Positions 63,400-64,000 of a stretch of DNA of 64,000 nt are shown here, one piece after another. Every line of letters starts with the position of its first letter. The stretch's first letter is position 1. Source of the DNA: Sedimenticola_A sp040506425. Its GTDB lineage: Bacteria; Pseudomonadota; Gammaproteobacteria; Chromatiales; Chromatiaceae. The translations under genes were made by a program, and so were the position numbers. The notes below the pieces were generated by a model. The model was not told where the DNA came from and ran no database searches. It was given only the letters and a program-made list of their open reading frames with translations. The stretch spans positions 3,038,001 to 3,102,000 of the forward strand of contig OZ245051.1 of NCBI GenBank assembly GCA_965224515.1, written 5' to 3'.

Positions 63400-63894
63400 G
63401 TCGGGCTGAAGCGAAGCCCGACCTACAGGGTCGGATGGCATAGATCGTAGGTCGGCCTTCAGGCAGACAATCGGCGGTTGAGTCGGGCTAAAGCCCGACC
63501 TACAGGGTCGGGTGGCATAGAATGTAGGTCGGCCTTCAGGCCGACAATCGGCGGTGGTGTCGGGCTAAAGCCCGACCTACAGGGTCGGATGGCATAGATC
63601 GTAGGTCGGCCTTCAGGCAGACAATCGGCGGTTGAGTCGGGCTAAAGCCCGACCTACAGGGTCGGGTGGCATAGAATGTAGGTCGGCCTTCAGGCCGACA
63701 ATCGGCGGTGGTGTCGGGCTAAAGCCCGACCTACAGGGTCGGGTGGCATAGATTGTAGGTCGGCCTTCAGGCCGACAATCGGCGGTTGAGTCGGGCTAAA
63801 GCCCGACCTACAGGGTCGGGTGGCATCAACCGTAGGTCGGCCTACAGACCGACAATCGGCGTAGGAGTCGAGCAGAAGCCGGACCTATAGAGGC
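63400..63894. repeat. REP/BIME array 3: six 77-bp units plus a half unit
   Basis: A half unit at 63400-63425 is followed by units starting at 63447, 63524, 63601, 63678, 63755 and 63832. The linker is AGGGTCGGGTGGCATAGA(T/A), different from arrays 1 and 2. Units 1 and 3 are identical and 2 and 4 nearly so. The last unit is decayed. The remaining bases to 64000 are AT-rich with no gene seen. Confidence 0.95.
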
Positions 63895-64000
63895 ACGGAG
63901 AGCCTCAAACCGATGCAGGGTTATCAATAAAATTACTGCTGCAGTGCAGAAAATTTATTGGAATTAGGGTATAACACCCTGGTCAATAAACGCAGTAAAT

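Noticed and set aside
63265..63441. 59-residue N-terminal extension of PurB
   Set aside because: It runs through a REP unit, and PurB has its normal length from the ATG at 63264 with a ribosome site.
59933..63894. CRISPR arrays
   Set aside because: The whole 77-79-bp unit repeats, with no unique spacers, and each unit holds two inverted palindromes. No cas genes are present.

Overview
The window reads as a chromosomal segment of a free-living or symbiotic gammaproteobacterium, most likely a sulfur-oxidising member of the Chromatiales or a relative. This is inferred from a stand-alone dissimilatory-type ATP sulfurylase (sat), a SoxW-like periplasmic thioredoxin, a sulfhydrylase (metY), an intact recCBD operon, RoxA and PurB of gammaproteobacterial type, and many palindromic repeats of the GTAGGTCGG...CTTCAG...CCGAC kind that are common in such genomes. 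No rRNA, tRNA, insertion sequence, prophage or CRISPR array was found.

Layout. (1) 1-9204, minus strand: a tightly overlapping operon of 12 genes. It joins a full set of Mrp-type antiporter subunits (E, F, G, MbhD/DUF4040, B, C and a double-length D) to NuoH-, NuoB-, NuoC-, NuoD- and NuoI-like subunits. The order is that of archaeal Mbx/Mbs operons, but the two MrpD copies are fused. The NuoD-like subunit has lost the [NiFe] ligands, so this is a respiratory or redox-driven ion pump and not a hydrogenase. (2) 9.6-14.6 kb: a SprA-type putative metalloprotease, a racemase-like/DUF1611 gene pair likely acting on D-amino acids, a cold-shock protein, and a DUF2130 coiled-coil protein. (3) 14.8-23.4 kb: recC-recB-recD, translationally coupled. 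(4) 23.7-32.2 kb: orphan ParA-like ATPase, sat, a pentapeptide-repeat protein, an orphan RND permease and metY. (5) 32.4-37.7 kb: thioredoxin-like protein, Nudix hydrolase, MscS channel, and a four-gene roxA/GNAT/PLD-like/secretin-like operon. (6) 37.8-54 kb: a signalling and surface block. It has three tandem paralogous membrane GGDEF proteins, two paralogous unknown proteins with a decayed zinc ribbon, a PAS histidine kinase, an HD-GYP phosphodiesterase, an OmpR-type regulator, an RMF-like protein, an XRE regulator, and the type I secretion genes tolC, ABC and hlyD. (7) 54.2-58.5 kb: a large BapA/LapA-like adhesin with ten tandem Ig-like repeats, the presumed secretion substrate. (8) 59.1-64 kb: an OmpA-family protein, an NTP_transf_8 (GSU2403-like) nucleotidyltransferase enclosed between two REP/BIME arrays, purB, and a third REP array.

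How the genes work together: block 6-7 looks like a c-di-GMP-controlled biofilm locus in which making (GGDEF) and breaking (HD-GYP) of the messenger sits beside a type I secretion system and its adhesin. A short palindrome, TACATTGTA, lies upstream of the HD-GYP gene, of tolC and of the adhesin gene and may mark a shared regulator. The two most unusual items are the Mbx-like complex with a fused double MrpD, and the REP-array-enclosed nucleotidyltransferase gene with a perfect 15-bp-arm palindrome over its promoter region. Three separate tandem arrays (adhesin repeats and two REP arrays) all show expansion by two-unit steps.
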